A DNA stretch of 64,000 bases from assembly GCA_902729315.2 (NCBI GenBank), contig LR746265.1, positions 1,530,892 to 1,594,891 of the forward strand, in the 5' to 3' direction. This document shows positions 21,369-34,020 of this stretch, in pieces (within the stretch, counting starts at the first letter, position 1; each line of letters opens with the position of its first letter). The translations under genes and the position numbers were made by a program. The stretch is from Spirodela intermedia (lineage: Eukaryota; Streptophyta; Magnoliopsida; Alismatales; Araceae). The notes below the pieces were generated by a model. That model ran no database searches, was not told where the DNA came from, and saw nothing but the letters and a program-made list of their open reading frames with translations.

Positions 21369-22317
21369 TGCTTCTTTAAACATAAGTAACCGAGCCTGTT
21401 GCCATTTTTCCATTTAAAGTCAAAGTGTAAACAGATGCCTTAACCGAAAAGAAAGAGGAAGAAAAAGAGCCAATCCCCATCAAAACATCACAGCAAACGT
21501 AAACTAAGTGACAGGAAGATAAGGAATGGTAGTGCATCTGTGGAGGGTCGAAGACTGATGCAGTGACCTTTAATAGGTAGCTTCTTCCATAAACTGGTTA
21601 AATTTTAAAGTGGATTGTCAAAGTTTAGGCTTTTTTCCACTGATAGCGGGCACCTAGTTTGTGACCTACTTGCCTTATACTAGAGAATTTATCCAAAAGC
21701 ACTCCACTTCCAGAAGTGTGCACATAAATATTGCTTTTGCAGAGGAAACTCAACATCTATAATTTAATATCCACAACCTCAATATTGTCCAAGTAAGATC
21801 AATTCGCTGCAGAGTGACTTCCAAAAAACATGCTATCAATCCAACAAAACTGTCAAACGTGAACACAATAAGAAACTGGCACACGACAAGAGACATAACC
21901 TGGAAAACATGGATTTCTAATCATAACAAAAATCTTGGGGCATCGGGGCAGAGAAGCAGTGGGCCGTCTGATAGCAGGAAAGGAAAGGTTAAGATAAAGC
22001 GACAGCCAAAATGAATTCGGAAAATTCGACACCGAGAGGCTCCCGCACATTTCTCCGCCATTTTTCCTCCGGCTCATAAACACCCAGAACACTAGGGCAG
22101 TGGGTCCAAACATATACACCAGGAAATAGTAAGCTTTACCGCATATTTTCACGGGGGCTTCGATCTCCAAAAGATTAGGCTGCTGTAGAAAAATACTCTT
22201 GGACACGAGACACAGCTTCTGAATCTCCGCATCCAAAAGCTGCACTTGTTTCGTGGGCCTATTGCCCTCGGTGCCCACCAACCGGCTGATTATGCCATCG
22301 AGAACTTGAGTATCCAT
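18059..22317 (-). CDS. Serine/threonine protein phosphatase PP1 catalytic subunit (three exons)
   Basis: Exon 1 is 22317-22140, exon 2 is 18894-18335 and exon 3 is 18256-18059, joined in phases 1 and 0 (936 nt, 311 residues; PP1 enzymes are usually 300-330). Exon 1 gives [15 protein letters not shown] and [17 protein letters not shown]. Exon 2 begins with the metal-binding [18 protein letters not shown], then [50 protein letters not shown] and ICRAHQ. Exon 3 gives [38 protein letters not shown]. All catalytic PP1 motifs are intact. PP1 dephosphorylates Ser/Thr in nucleus and cytoplasm with partner-defined specificity. The last codons AAG|GTATGA form a good splice donor, so the short ending MSKV may be an unspliced read-through; a possible acidic last exon is at 17312-17374. 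Intron 1 is 3.2 kb. The gene is head-to-head with the ASCH gene. Confidence 0.93.
18895..22139 (-). other. Intron 1 of PP1
   Basis: A 3245-base AT-rich intron (GT at 22139-22138, CTGCAG acceptor at 18900-18895). It contains a (GA)n tract at 21318-21362. A long minus-strand frame near 20898-21413 is driven by the Ser-Leu code of that tract and is not a gene. No transposon is recognised. Confidence 0.8.
21318..21362. repeat. (GA)n microsatellite in PP1 intron 1
   Basis: A perfect GA run of about 45 bases, preceded by interrupted GAGT/GAGC units from about 21285. Confidence 0.95.
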
Positions 22318-22966
22318 CTTCCACCCCAGCCGATCAAAATCAAGGGCAAAAGCGGAGAGATCGCACTGAAATTCGATAGAGAGATAACGAGTGGAGGGCG
22401 GCGGGACAGGACGCTGGGGAAAGATGAGGCTCTAGGGTTTCGTAACTTCCATCCGCCCGTCGTCGGGGAAGATGTCGGAGGGAAGGGCAGACGAAGGAGA
22501 CCTCTCACCGCCGGCCGGCGGCGTTTTATTATGAACAATTTTGGGGCGGCGCTCGAAGGAGAGGAAGAGAAAGGACGTTCCTCTTCGCCTGAGTCCTACG
22601 CAAGCTACCGACACAGACTTTGCGCCACGTGGCATTAATCGTCGGGCAGCTACCGGGCCAAGCCCGGCCCGTGAGCCTGCTCCTTCTCAGGGCCCAACAC
22701 GAGAGGGAGAGGGAGAGGGAGGGAGAGAGAGACAGAGAGACAGAGAGAGATAGAGAGAGGGGTCGGTCCGAGTCGGAGCCCGAACTTGAATATTCGAGTA
22801 AAAAACAATAAATTATTTATCTGAGAGATTATTCGGACGAAACTCCACCCGCGTCCCACCTTGTAAAGCTGAGCGCGTCCGCCGGGGGACCCAACGGATT
22901 TGTCGTGCCTGCGGTGAGGTCTGACGACAGCCGGCGGCGGCAACAGAGCAAGGGACGGCGGAGATC
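22318..22966. promoter_or_regulatory. Bidirectional promoter region between PP1 and ASCH genes
   Basis: These 649 bases lie between the start codons of two divergent housekeeping-type genes. The stretch is GC-rich, lacks a clear TATA box, and carries an imperfect (GA)n tract at about 22696-22760. The layout fits a shared bidirectional promoter; co-regulation is inferred. Confidence 0.5.
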
Positions 22967-25900
22967 ATGGGGATGAGAGGCGTGGCTAGTGGCGGCGGCG
23001 GCGGCGGTGGTGGTGGTGGCGGCTATCGAAACCCTTGCCTCACCATGCACCAGCCATGGGCCTCGTTGCTGGTCCACGGGATCAAGCGCGTCGAGGGCAG
23101 GTCTTGGCCTGCGCCTCTTGCTGGTATTTTCTTTCCTTGTCGCCGACGATGCTGTGGCGGGTGCTGAGATGTGTTCTTTTTTGTTTTTTCATACACGATT
23201 TTCCTAAGAACCCCCCCCCTCTCAGATTCCTTTCATGGCGTGTATTATTAATGTGCAGTTCCCGGAGATAGTCATTTTGCATCATATATAACGGATTCCC
23301 TGGCTCGGACCGGAGAACCAATGTCACTCGATTATTATCAAACTGACAAATTGACCACAATTTACTTTAAAGCATATACCTTCTTTTTTCCTCGTCCACT
23401 CGCAGCATGGTCACTGATGAATTTATGGGTAAATGATATCTAGTTGAGAGAGTCCTCCCTAGACTAATGTTCTGTGTTTGTCGGGCTTTCATGCGTTTGA
23501 AAATTTGACCACAGTCATCCATTGTCTGGCCTTTTGGGAGACTATCTCTGGAAGGGTTTTTTGAGGTTACAAAGCATCACAAATGCATAGCTATAGGATG
23601 AGGAATATCGTGGTGCCTTTAGCTTACATTTGTTGTGTGAGTCAATGGGTCATCCAGATGTATTCATCTCATCTGTTTTTCAGTCTTGTTGAATCTTTGT
23701 TCCATTTTTAGATTGTATCTATCTGTATCAATGTAATATACTCCCATTATGGATTCTTGGTGTGAACGAGTCCATTGGGTATTGGGGATGTCAATACTAG
23801 ATAGATATGTCAGATACAGGAAAAACAAGGTTGGAGAGTGAAAGTTGCGGACGGTGACAAATCTAAAGGTAGATCTTGAAATGTTTGATGATCAGTGGAC
23901 ACGGAACGGAAGAATTTGTTCTGATGATGCATTTAGAAATGTGACCATATCGTAGACTTATACTAGAACCTGTGGGGTGAGAAAAAGGAAGAAGAGTATG
24001 TGATTTCTTATTTTGTTTATGTGGTCCGTGACCTAGAGGTCATTGGCAAGTCATGATGATGGGTCTCCTTTTGTATATATTATAGGTCTAGGGCTTGTCA
24101 TAGCGACAGATTGTAAGGATGATGAAAATTTTCGTCCTGGTTGTTACTCATGCTGGTTATAAACCTTGATTATTTTTTCAGCAGATTATATAATTTTACG
24201 TCTTATCCCTTTTGAAGGTCGCCTTTGGATTCATGCTGCTTCAAAGGTTCCAGAGCCCACCGCAATTAAAGCAGTGGAGGACTTCTACAGAGAAATATAT
24301 GCAGTGAATGGAATAACTGATTTGAAGTTCCCAGAACATTATCCTACTTCACGGCTATTAGGTATGTATCTTTATCGTGTTATAATTTCAGTTATTATTG
24401 ACTGATATTTTGAAATAATTGTCAGGAATAAGAGATTACTTCTTTCCCTCATACTAAGACAACATGTACATCTTAGTGATTTTCGCAAATGCACAAATAA
24501 TACAACAGTTCACTTGTGTACTTCGTTGCATCTCACTGATTGTGGAAAAATTTCCAATCGTATTTTGGTGACCTTAGTTTCTATTTATAAATATGTTTGT
24601 ATCTTCCAACGCGGGTAAGTGTTGATTACAAAAACAAAGATATATTTATAACTTATAAACTTCATCCAAGAAGATTTTATGTTCTTTTCATCTGTTTCTT
24701 CTTCTACCCCTTCTTTTGGGGGAGCCAAGGGTGTTGCTCTTAGATTTTCGTTTAATATCAGTGGTTTTGCTAGTAATTATCGATTCATTACGAGATGAGG
24801 TGGCTTGTTGAAACCTGATACTCCTTAAAATTGGTGCGTTGCCACTTTGTACTAAAAATTTCAAGTTGCTTGTTTAAAATTCTGAACCGTGCTTGGAAAT
24901 TGACGCTGAGACTGTTATTTGTAGGTAAACCCCGTGCCAGATTCAGTTCAGTTTGGCTTTGAATCTGAAAAAGAGATGACAGAACAGCGTTCAAATTTTC
25001 TGTACACATTAGTATGCGATGTTTTCTGAAAATTTAATCAATTATGGCGGGAATATGGTCGTGTAATTATTTTTTAGCGACCTGGCTCAGTCAATTGGAA
25101 TGTCTAGCGTTAAGCCTATTGGGTAGTTTAACTATGATCTTTTTAGGACAGTTCCCTCTTTTATGTTTCTTGAAAGTGTATTTGCCAGTGGAAAATTCGA
25201 TATTGGCTGGCATCTTTTCCTCTTAAGCCGGCAATCAGATCCCCAAGAAGCCAGAAGAGTCCGTGGAGTCGGAATGCGTGCAGAATTTTATTAACTGACA
25301 TAATGATGGCTTCCTCTTGTTAAGTAAATTTCTACACCGTGTTTTTTGTGGTTTAAACTTAGTTTGCTCCACCTCGTTGAGGGCCTATGTCAGACAAGGC
25401 ATTGGTCAGGAAACAAAACCATATCTTGAGTTGCTTATTTGGCATTGGCGTCCAAGTTAGACTGAAGACAATGATAATAAAATTGATTAAGGTATTTCTT
25501 TAGAAACTTACTGCCAACAATCTAAGATGCAGTAATAAACATCTGATCATATTGTGCAATTACCATGTTCCGTAAGTTTTATAAAACGTGCACATTGATT
25601 TTCTATGATGAAGATATTTTAGTTTATTGTTTTAGGGTGTGTTGAAGTTGTTGGATGCGTTAAACGTGAAGAATTGATACACTGGGAAGGGGTCCCTGAA
25701 TCTGTCGGTATTTGATTATGTTTCATATTGAAGTTATTTAATGGACACTGATATCAATCAGTAATCTTTCTTTGAGCAGGTCAGACTTGAAGGGCAAACA
25801 GATTTTTGCTGGCTTTGTGAACAACCACAAGTATGTCTATCTTCCTGTGTATTTTCTATTCGCCAAGGACTTGTGTGCCGAAATGATTTTATTTTCCTAA

Positions 25901-26504
25901 TTTTTCGAGAATTTTTAGGGAGTTGAATTCTATTGTTTCGAGCACGTTTCGATTGGATAACCCCACCCGCCCACCTTTTTTCGAACGATGCAGAAACTAC
26001 TTGTTCCTTTTGAAATGAGAGGATATCAAGGTGTTTACAATTTGGAAAGAAAGGTACCCAGACCTGATCTTTATCTTTCATGCTGAGTCCACTCTTGTCT
26101 CTAGTCATGCTGTGGTTTTGTTTCGTTCTCCCTCGACCATGTTCCAGATCTTCGAGGCAGCTGTCAGAGGTCTTCGTCCGGTCAACCCCCCTCAGCCCAT
26201 AAAGTTTCCCCGACCAGACCCCCACGATCAATTTTCTTCAAAGCCTGGGTCGATTATTGCAGACCGCCATAGAATTACAGGACCTCCTGTTGGGAAAACG
26301 GCCACTCCCAATGCAGCAGTTGGTGGCATGCAAGTTGCAGCTACCCAGATGTCGAAGAGGAACCAAAGTAAGGATGCCGTGACACAGAGAAATCATTCGA
26401 TCCAGAAGAACAATCGGTTTGAGCTTGAAGAAGCAAGAAAGTCAGCGAGCGTGCCTCATAGAGATGATCCAGGGACGGCCGGTTCTTCAAACAGAAAAAT
26501 CTGA
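22967..26504 (+). CDS. ASCH-domain protein, activating signal cointegrator 1 homolog (six exons)
   Basis: Exons are 22967-23123, 24218-24361, 25636-25703, 25780-25830, 25994-26053 and 26148-26504. Phases are consistent and total 837 nt, 278 residues. After a Gly-rich N-terminus the ASCH domain reads [20 protein letters not shown], then [73 protein letters not shown] and [19 protein letters not shown]. The C-terminal part (FKFPRPDP-like, then Lys/Asn-rich) is variable. ASCH domains have an RNA-binding-like beta-barrel; in animals ASC-1/TRIP4 is a transcription coactivator also linked to ribosome rescue. The plant protein has only the ASCH part, without the animal zinc finger, so function in plants is open. 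Exon 3 uses a weak donor (TCT|GTCGGT), chosen because it alone keeps SVRLEGQ in frame. Confidence 0.9.
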
Positions 26505-28671
26505 TATCACAGGCAGCACAGGCATGGGGATGAGGAAATTGGCCGTAGAAGCGCTGTTTGTTTGGCCCTTCAGGATCACATTTGAGCCATTGAAGTCATG
26601 TGATCATTGAAGATATTTCTTGGGCTTGCTCATTGATTCCCATTGGCGATTCTTTTTTCTTCCAGTGTTCCTCTTCAGGTTTTTGCATCATCAATGAAGC
26701 AGGTGTGGAGAGATGGCTCGACTGCCCAGGAGGAAGGGGGTTCCCTCAAAGTGCACATATTTTTCATAATACCCTCATCTTACATAGTTTTATGGCCCCT
26801 TATCCCTCTAGTGTGTAGATAATGTGGGTAATACTCCAATTTTCGGCTGGGCGGGCGGGAGCTGCCGCCAAGATCTCACTGTCGCGTGGGCTTTTTGGCA
26901 CCTCCATGGCTAATCACCGATGACGATTCGATGATGGTGACGGTTTTCGACACATCTCTCTTGGCGGTGGCCGGCGAAGGGACGTCGACCCTGAGAAAGA
27001 AAGGGACAAATATGGCTCGCAGTGCAGATACAACAGCGTGGTTTGGGCAAAGGTTGATGAAGATGATGGGTTATCGGATAATCCCCTGATTTCCGGGAAA
27101 AATCAGACAAAAATGTGATTCGATAATCTATAATTATTTATCTCGTTCTCAGGTTTTTTTTTTTTTTTTCAGTACATTTTTTGTGATGACCCACCCAGTC
27201 TCTCCGCCTTAGACAAAACCCTCATTAATTAGTCCCATACCGCATACATCTCAGAGATTTTAGCGACAATCATCAGGACATCATCATAAAATAATCATAT
27301 GAGATATGACATTACAGAAAAAAAATGTGATGATCCAACTGTCACATGCTGTCTCTGCTCGATTTGATGATAGTTGTTATAGGTAATGTTTCAAGACTAA
27401 CATGATTTATTTTTTTCCCTTAGATCGTCATTATATCTAGTTAGATAAGGAATGATAGAAAAAAATAGGTTCCCTTAATCATTATCAAAGTCCACAATTG
27501 GCAACTAAAATACGATTAATGACGATCCTAAACAGCCTAAATTAGAAGTATTCCCAGTTTAGCCTCTTTGTGCACTAGTTCCTTCATTGCATCGCACACC
27601 ATCACCGGCCAACTAGAGAGTCTGAGCGCTCCCTCAGGCACCAATTCCCCGAAAAGGCCATTCTAAGCATGGATGGCTACAGTATTTGTGGGCCCCAATT
27701 GTGAATATTGGAGCAAACGTGGCCCATTTGTGAAGGAAGCATGTGATGCGCGCACGCGTCTTGTCTTCTGTCCCATCGCCTTGACGCGTGTAATCTGGAC
27801 ACCTTACCTACCAATTGCTCGACCTTTGGGAAAATTGATATAAAAATATTGCACACTTTATTATTTTAATAAAGGCATTAAAATAGTTTATAACTAATTC
27901 CTGACCTGAAAGAATCATGAAGACAGTTGTTGGGATCGGCTCTTGGGATGGGCTGCCCCCCTAGTTTTGAGGGTACACGTGTCTTGTCTTATGGTTTGAC
28001 TATTCTTCGTGTATTTCTTGAGTAACTTCGAAGCGTATCCAACTGGATGTGACGTGCGGGTCCTTCTCAGGGAGTGGGAGAGGGAGGGGAGAGAGAGAAA
28101 GAGATTCTGAGGTTCGTCCTAACTAGGGTTCGAGGTTCGATTATATTGAAGCCCGGACATGAGGGTTCGCGCGGGACCAACTCTTCCCCTTGCCCCCCGG
28201 CTCTTCATGATCCTGAGGACACCCACCCGTCCAAAGCTGCCAGTGACAGAGAGGCAATCCAATCGTCTCGACGTCGAGACGCCGTAGGTCGGGGAACTAG
28301 CCCGCCAGAGAGCCTGGGAAATGCCTACACGTGGCGGTGGCACTGCGGATCGAAAATGCCTCACCATGAACGATGATGGTGACAGCAGTTGACCTTATCA
28401 GGTTCCTGGTTTGTTTCTGGAGAGCTTCTGGGAGAGTCGGAGGGGGACGGGCGTCGGGGTCTGTTGGCACCCCGAGCCTTGCGATTTCATATTCTAAACG
28501 TGGTCCACGATGTTCTTGCGGGCCGATGCAGCGAAATGAGGAAGATCTCGTTTTTTCCCTCTAAAGGGAGAAATTATTCTCTCCATTTCGAAGGAAGCAA
28601 CAATTTTACATCCCAGAGGTGGAGGAGAAAAAACCGGTGACCTTGAGAGAAAGAGAGAGAGAGAGAGAGGA
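26505..28671. other. Intergenic stretch between ASCH gene and first ERF
   Basis: This contains the 3' flanks of two convergent genes. A T-run lies at 27156-27170. Two related words (TTTTTTGTGATGACCCA near 27177 and AAAAATGTGATGATCCA near 27324) may be remains of a small repeat. A short GA-rich block is at 28072-28100. No gene is recognised. Confidence 0.5.
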
Positions 28672-29325
28672 TTACCAGGGCTCGGAGTCATCGGAGGCCA
28701 TGAGGAGGTCCTCCGGGAACTCTACGCCCAGGTCCTCCATCTCTACGGAATCATCCACGTCGAGGCCCCTAGCTTGGGGGCCCTTCCTGCTTGAGGACCG
28801 ATTTCTCGCGCAGTGCCGCTTCTTGAGGGCCACCGCGGGAGAGCAGTTGACGTCGTCGCACTTGACATCACGCAAGGACTCCCTCACACGCTCCACGGAG
28901 AAGTTGAGCACAGCCATGGACCCTCTCATGGAGAAGGCCGCCTGGTCGTAGGCCAGCGCCGCCGCCTCCGCGCTGTCGAAGGTTCCCAGCCAAACCCTAG
29001 CACCGTGCCGGGTGGAGTCCCTTATCTCCGCCGCGAATTTCCCCCAGGGGCGTTTCCTGACCCCGCGGTAGCACCTCTCCTTTCCCCTCTCCGGGTGGCC
29101 CTGGCCGGCGCTGCCCCGGCTGGAGCAGGGCGTCCGGTCGCCGCTCCTCGCGCCGCCGGCCTCCGCCAGCACGCCGAAGAGCACCATCTCCTCAGAGTCG
29201 TTCTCGTTGAAGGGCAGGGATTCAGCTTGGCAGAGGAGCACGTCCAGAGAAAACGGCTCCCGGGATCCCGTTGACGACTCAGAGGAGACCTCGAGGCTAC
29301 ACGATTGCAAGTAGGGGGAATCCAT
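28672..29325 (-). CDS. AP2/ERF transcription factor, group IXc (ERF1-like)
   Basis: An intronless gene of 217 residues starting [17 protein letters not shown] at 29325. The single AP2 domain spans about residues 85-144 ([50 protein letters not shown]). Ala and Asp at the class-defining positions place it in the ERF rather than DREB subfamily. A group IX motif ([20 protein letters not shown], about 37-56) lies before the AP2 domain, and an EDLL-like activation motif lies at the C-terminus ([13 protein letters not shown]). Group IXc members such as ERF1 and ORA59 bind the GCC box in the nucleus and activate ethylene and jasmonate defence genes. A second IXc gene lies about 4.2 kb away on the same strand, as in the Arabidopsis ERF1 cluster. 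A (GA)n tract at 28650-28669 adjoins the stop codon. Confidence 0.93.
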   Translation of the reverse strand: MDSPYLQSCSLEVSSESSTGSREPFSLDVLLCQAESLPFNENDSEEMVLFGVLAEAGGARSGDRTPCSSRGSAGQGHPERGKERCYRGVRKRPWGKFAAEIRDSTRHGARVWLGTFDSAEAAALAYDQAAFSMRGSMAVLNFSVERVRESLRDVKCDDVNCSPAVALKKRHCARNRSSSRKGPQARGLDVDDSVEMEDLGVEFPEDLLMASDDSEPW

Positions 29326-29721
29326 GGCTTTAGGGGAAACGCTGTGGGCACCTCCTCCTGCTCCCTCGTGTTCACCAGATCTCAGCAGCTGTTCTGGAGC
29401 TATCCTTCCATGTTCTGCCGTTAAATATCATCCGACTAGAAGCAACTAGATGGATTCACCACTAGGTTAAAAGATCAAGACAAGTAGAAAGCGTTCATGT
29501 CCAAGGAGACGGGATGAACGACTTCGGGGGAGCAAGTGTTCTAAATGTCAAGCCTCGGGCTCAACGAGAATCGATCTAAACGAAAGCGATCAAATCTCCC
29601 CATTACATCAGCACCCAGGACGACCACTCAAATCAAGGATATTGGTGACGATATCCGCTAGAACCACTTCTCGCTGACCCACGCCAGACTATGCCAGCTT
29701 GGTGTCAGAAGATTTTTCGAA

Positions 29722-29725
<4 letters not shown>

Positions 29726-29768
<43 letters not shown>
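29726..29768. repeat. (GA)n microsatellite upstream of ERF1-like gene
   Basis: A perfect GA run of about 43 bases, about 400 bases upstream of the ERF1-like start codon. Confidence 0.95.
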
Positions 29769-29772
<4 letters not shown>

Positions 29773-31069
29773 CGTTAATAAACACCCCTGTTAACCCATC
29801 TAAACCATTGATTAGGCATTACCGATTCACTCCAATCCCAGTGTACTATCAATCTTAATGGAGCTGACTGTAACTTCGAGATGGCATGCACGTGATCCAT
29901 CGGACTCCCAGTCGCGGTGCCCGAAGGAGTCGTGTCACTCCTGCCTTCCATTGGCCCACTGCATACGCTATACGACGAAATCAAGGCGGCGCGCAGACAC
30001 GCGTCAGTCATGGTGGGGACAGAAAAACTAGCCATTCGTGCGAACGGCTTTCCGTGAATTCGTGGATGCCATCCGGATCTGCGTTTTGATCACTGCCCAC
30101 GTCTTGAAGATGGGTTCCGCTTTCTCGTCCTATCGCCTTGACTGATTATGCAACAGTCGCCACATGGTTCCTGAATCTAGACAACTGTATGACTTTTTTC
30201 TGATCTCGTCTGACAAGGTGAGGAATAGTTTGTGCGCTGAAGCGGAGCTACATTATTAGAATGGACTACTGAGGGGTCAACCTGGTTTGGTCATCCCAGA
30301 TAGCCAGGAAAAGGAGGCTTGTCCAACTGAGCCGAAGATAGCAAGAGTTGTGGCGATCGTTCAGAATAAAACAATTTTAGGCGAAAATCCAAAAATTTCC
30401 CTCAATCGGTGATGTTTCATAAAAGAGTAATACCAATTTTCCGTCATGGTTAATTGTTACATCAATTTTCCGTCATTGCTGTCAAACAACGTTTTTATTT
30501 AGGGTTCCTCGCATGGACACATATACTAATAATAATGATTTCGATACTTTGAAGTTTACTTTTAAAAAATGATTTTTTGGACCTTTCCATGCCACCCGAT
30601 TGGATTCCAATATTTTAGATTGGATCCCCCATATGGTAGTTCAAGCCTATTGATTGTATCTATGATATCCAAGTCTATCTCTATCATTGACGACACATTT
30701 GACTTTAATTGGTAATTGACAGCACACAATGCAAACTTTCCATGATTGGGCGTCATAAGCTTGTTTGGTTGAAGTGTGTTGCGTTCAATTTCATATGATA
30801 GAGCACAACAATTGACAGTGTTAAAATATTTTGAGTTATCATTTTAATACGTCAATGGGGACAAAGCTTGGTTGTTAAAGGAAAACAAGTGATTAGGTCT
30901 TCTATATAAACCTTGATCTTACCTAGACATTACTAAAAATAGATGTCTTGAAATTAGCCATTTTAATGCCTAGACTCTTAATCTTTGTAATTATAACCTT
31001 ATATTTATTTCATAGCGATTCTTACGTAACATGTGTGAAGGCATGATTAAGGATCACCATGTCGAGGCA

Positions 31070-31071
<2 letters not shown>

Positions 31072-31101
<30 letters not shown>
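31072..31101. repeat. (GA)n microsatellite
   Basis: A perfect GA run of about 30 bases in AT-rich intergenic DNA between the two ERF genes. Confidence 0.95.
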
Positions 31102-31106
<5 letters not shown>

Positions 31107-33488
31107 TTACATACACGAAATATAGATAGAAATATGAAGAGGCTTATTACGAAAATGCAAAATGGTTTAAGCACAAATGTTCAATTTAAAACCGTTTATA
31201 AGCATTTAATATTGAATTAATATACATATATGTATATATATAGAGAGAGGCTAATACTTATAAAACATTAAATATTTACATGAATGTAGAGGATCGTCCC
31301 GTTTTGAATGACGTCATCTGCGTGAGGTAATGAGCATGTCAGGTGAGGAGTATAAAATCCACGAGCAAGTGTCATATCGTCGTTCTTCCACGTGTCCGTC
31401 AGCTATGGCGGCGACTCGTCCCGTTCAAACTTGGCCACCCCATAAAACACTAATAATGATTTGGTTCGGATAAATTATCAGATTCGGTATTTTTAAAAAT
31501 ATCCGATTTTATTGGATCCACGTTCCTCCAGGGAGGGGGGGGGGCTGCAGAGTTTTTTACGCACGTGCACATAAAACAGGTAAGATCTCAACTCGCCGCC
31601 GCCGCTCTTGATCCGCCCCAACTCTGATATTTGTCAAGTAAAATAAAGTGGCCTTTCTGAGAAATATTTGTCAAGAAATAGATCACCGGATTTATACACT
31701 TCAAAATTCTTAAATTTATATACGTATATATACCAATTATAATGTTTGATTTTATTTCACTCTGTTTTGGAGTAATAATAGTTCAAATATGGGAGAAAGA
31801 TAGGCATCGTGGACTGCACTCGATGAACCAAAATGAGCATATAGGAAATAAATGATATTATCACACGTAATTAATGATCTATCATTAATAGCATGCACCA
31901 TCTTACCTTGGTAATCATATAAATATGAAACGACGTAATTAATCCTTGAAAATACTCGCATTGTAGAATTCCTTCTACTCTAAGATAGACGAATCCAAGT
32001 GTTCGAGTCATAGGAGCTTCACTTTCTCCTTTTAGCTAAGGGCGGGAATAAACTATGTAGAAGACAAAATCAAGGACGCTGGAAAGGGCATCCGTCAGCG
32101 GCTAAAGCTAAAGTAGAATACAAACGGACCACGCGAAGGACCAGTTCTTGAAGAAGCATAGACACTCGGCGACCTAGAAGTTGTCCTTTCAGATGTCCTG
32201 AGTGTCCTCCCGGGAATACTTACTCGTTTGCATCCGTTGCTGTTGGTGATTCATACAGTGGTGATTCGATACCTTTCTCACTCGAATCTAATCACGTACT
32301 TTCAGGGTCCTTGCGGCCGAGAGAGGCGTGGGAACCTCATTTGGTCTTCATCACGTTAGTGTGACCTGCATTTCATTCCGTCATATCCTATTTTCACTTG
32401 GGTTTTCATAAATACGTGCAGACTCTCATGAGTTCCTATTTACTTGTACAATGAAAGTAATTCTTTCAGTTTCTTCTGATAGTAATCTTTTTCTAATTTT
32501 AGTATCACACTCTCAATCAACTAGTAAGTTCTGCGTGATATGTTTGGTTTGGTTTTAGTTACCCTGCATCAGTGTGTGAGGGATTGATTTGAAGGAAGAT
32601 AATGGCTGCAATTGAGTTCATTGCAGATTTCCCAACATGGGGTTCCACCTCATTCATCTCTATGAAAGTAAACCCAAGAACGCGAAGGATCATGATAAAA
32701 AGGAAACCATTTATGGGTAAAAACATAAACAAGTCAAACAAAAGAAAATCCGCCGTACCCATTCTCAAGTTTAAATGAGTTTGCTAAATCTGGGACTAAT
32801 TCTGATCGTTTTTCTTTAGTATATAAGGGAAAACAGATAGCAAAATAACATGGAAACTGATATAGAGGTTAGAAGGTAGTCTCCTATAATATTGAAACAC
32901 ACCCCATCTTTGCAGCCCTTATCTTTCTCGTTTGCTCTCTACCGCTCTTCGATAATCCGTCGAGGTTCTTGGTCCTCGAAGCAAATCACGTTGGCCATTA
33001 TCACCTTCCTGTTGCAGAGGTTGCGGTCAAGGCAACTGGAATATGCCTGGCAAATAAACAATTGGCTTTCAGGTATCCAATTTTTATTGTACAGTGGTCG
33101 GTGAGGGGTTTTGGAGAGGAGCCAGAAGTAATGGAAATAATTATTCGTCATCGGTGGACATCCTCACCGCGTACAGACCACGATTCGCTAGCGGGGGTCT
33201 CGACAGCAATTGCCAAGTCCTGGAACTGTTACCTGGTCCTGCGTCCCCCCTCGCTAACAGCTGAATTGGGATACACAGAGGAACTTCTGTTTTCCTCTCC
33301 CCCGTTTAATGAGCTTCTCATTCACACTGCGGCGGGTTTTATCAAAACCCATTCTTTCGTTTTCTTCTCAGAATGGATCTCAGGGGAGCGAGAAGAGGAT
33401 GATGATGATGAAGAAGAAGAAGTAGAAACAGGAGGGAGAAGGGAAGATGGAAATCACGAGTCCTAAGTGGAGAGGAAAAAGGGTGAAC

Positions 33489-33890
33489 TCAGTTGTTCCC
33501 CGTGGTTCTGTCTTCCCCGGAGGTGAGAAGGTCCTCCAGCAATTTGTCGTCCAGATATTCCAGTTCGATCCGCTCCCCACTGAAGGCGCCGGCTGAGGTC
33601 GACCTCCCCTGCGCCAGCGCCGACTGAGAAGAGGATGGTCGTGCGTTCCTCGCCCGAGACTCATTGGGGAAATTGAGCACGGCCAGCGAACCCCTCATGG
33701 CGTACGCCGCACGGTCGTAGGCGCGCGCCGCCTCCTCCGCCGTGTTGAATGTCCCCAGCCAAACGCGCACCCCGTTGCGGTTGGAGTCGCGGATCTCCGC
33801 TGCGAACTTTCCCCACGGCCGCTTCCGCACGCCACGGTACTTGGTGTCGCCTTCCTCCCTCTCCCCGGTCCTCAACGAGTCGTCCTCCAT
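33489..33890 (-). CDS. Small AP2/ERF transcription factor, group IXc (ERF095-098-like)
   Basis: An intronless gene of 133 residues starting [15 protein letters not shown] at 33890. The AP2 domain starts at once (about residues 18-77: [51 protein letters not shown]). The C-terminus carries [13 protein letters not shown], an EDLL activation motif. The short N-terminus and total length match Arabidopsis ERF095-ERF098, activators of stress and defence genes. It lies on the same strand as the ERF1-like gene. An ACACGTGT palindrome (G-box/ABRE core) lies about 123 bases upstream of the start. The family is certain; the exact member is not. Confidence 0.93.
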   Translation of the reverse strand: MEDDSLRTGEREEGDTKYRGVRKRPWGKFAAEIRDSNRNGVRVWLGTFNTAEEAARAYDRAAYAMRGSLAVLNFPNESRARNARPSSSQSALAQGRSTSAGAFSGERIELEYLDDKLLEDLLTSGEDRTTGNN

Positions 33891-34012
33891 CTCCAGCGGC
33901 GAAGGAGGTATGCCGGGAGGGATTTAAACTCGCCCAGGGTGGAGGCTCTAGCTCCGAGCTGATCCTACGGCGTTATTGCCGGAGAGTCAAATCGGACGGC
34001 CGAAGATTCGTT

Positions 34013-34020
34013 ACACGTGT
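34013..34020. promoter_or_regulatory. G-box/ABRE-like ACACGTGT element upstream of small ERF
   Basis: The palindrome ACACGTGT contains the CACGTG core bound by bZIP and bHLH factors. It is about 123 bases upstream of the ERF start codon. Motif seen; regulation inferred. Confidence 0.45.

Larger units (their letters stand above)
29326..33488. other. Intergenic stretch between the two ERF genes
   Basis: About 4.2 kb of mostly AT-rich DNA including the promoter of the ERF1-like gene. It contains (GA)n tracts at 29726-29768 and 31072-31101, an ATATATGTATATATATAGAGAGAG run near 31224-31250, and a G-run near 31535. A CAATTTTCCGTCAT word is repeated near 30434 and 30464. No coding sequence, third ERF or transposon is recognised. 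Confidence 0.5.

Noticed and set aside
20898-21413. 171-codon minus-strand frame in PP1 intron 1
   Set aside because: Includes a long Ser-Leu run coded by the GA microsatellite and no recognisable domain.
32969-33466. Plus-strand frame ending in an acidic run beside the small ERF
   Set aside because: Low-complexity acidic end, no domain, and it abuts the 3' end of a well-supported gene on the other strand.
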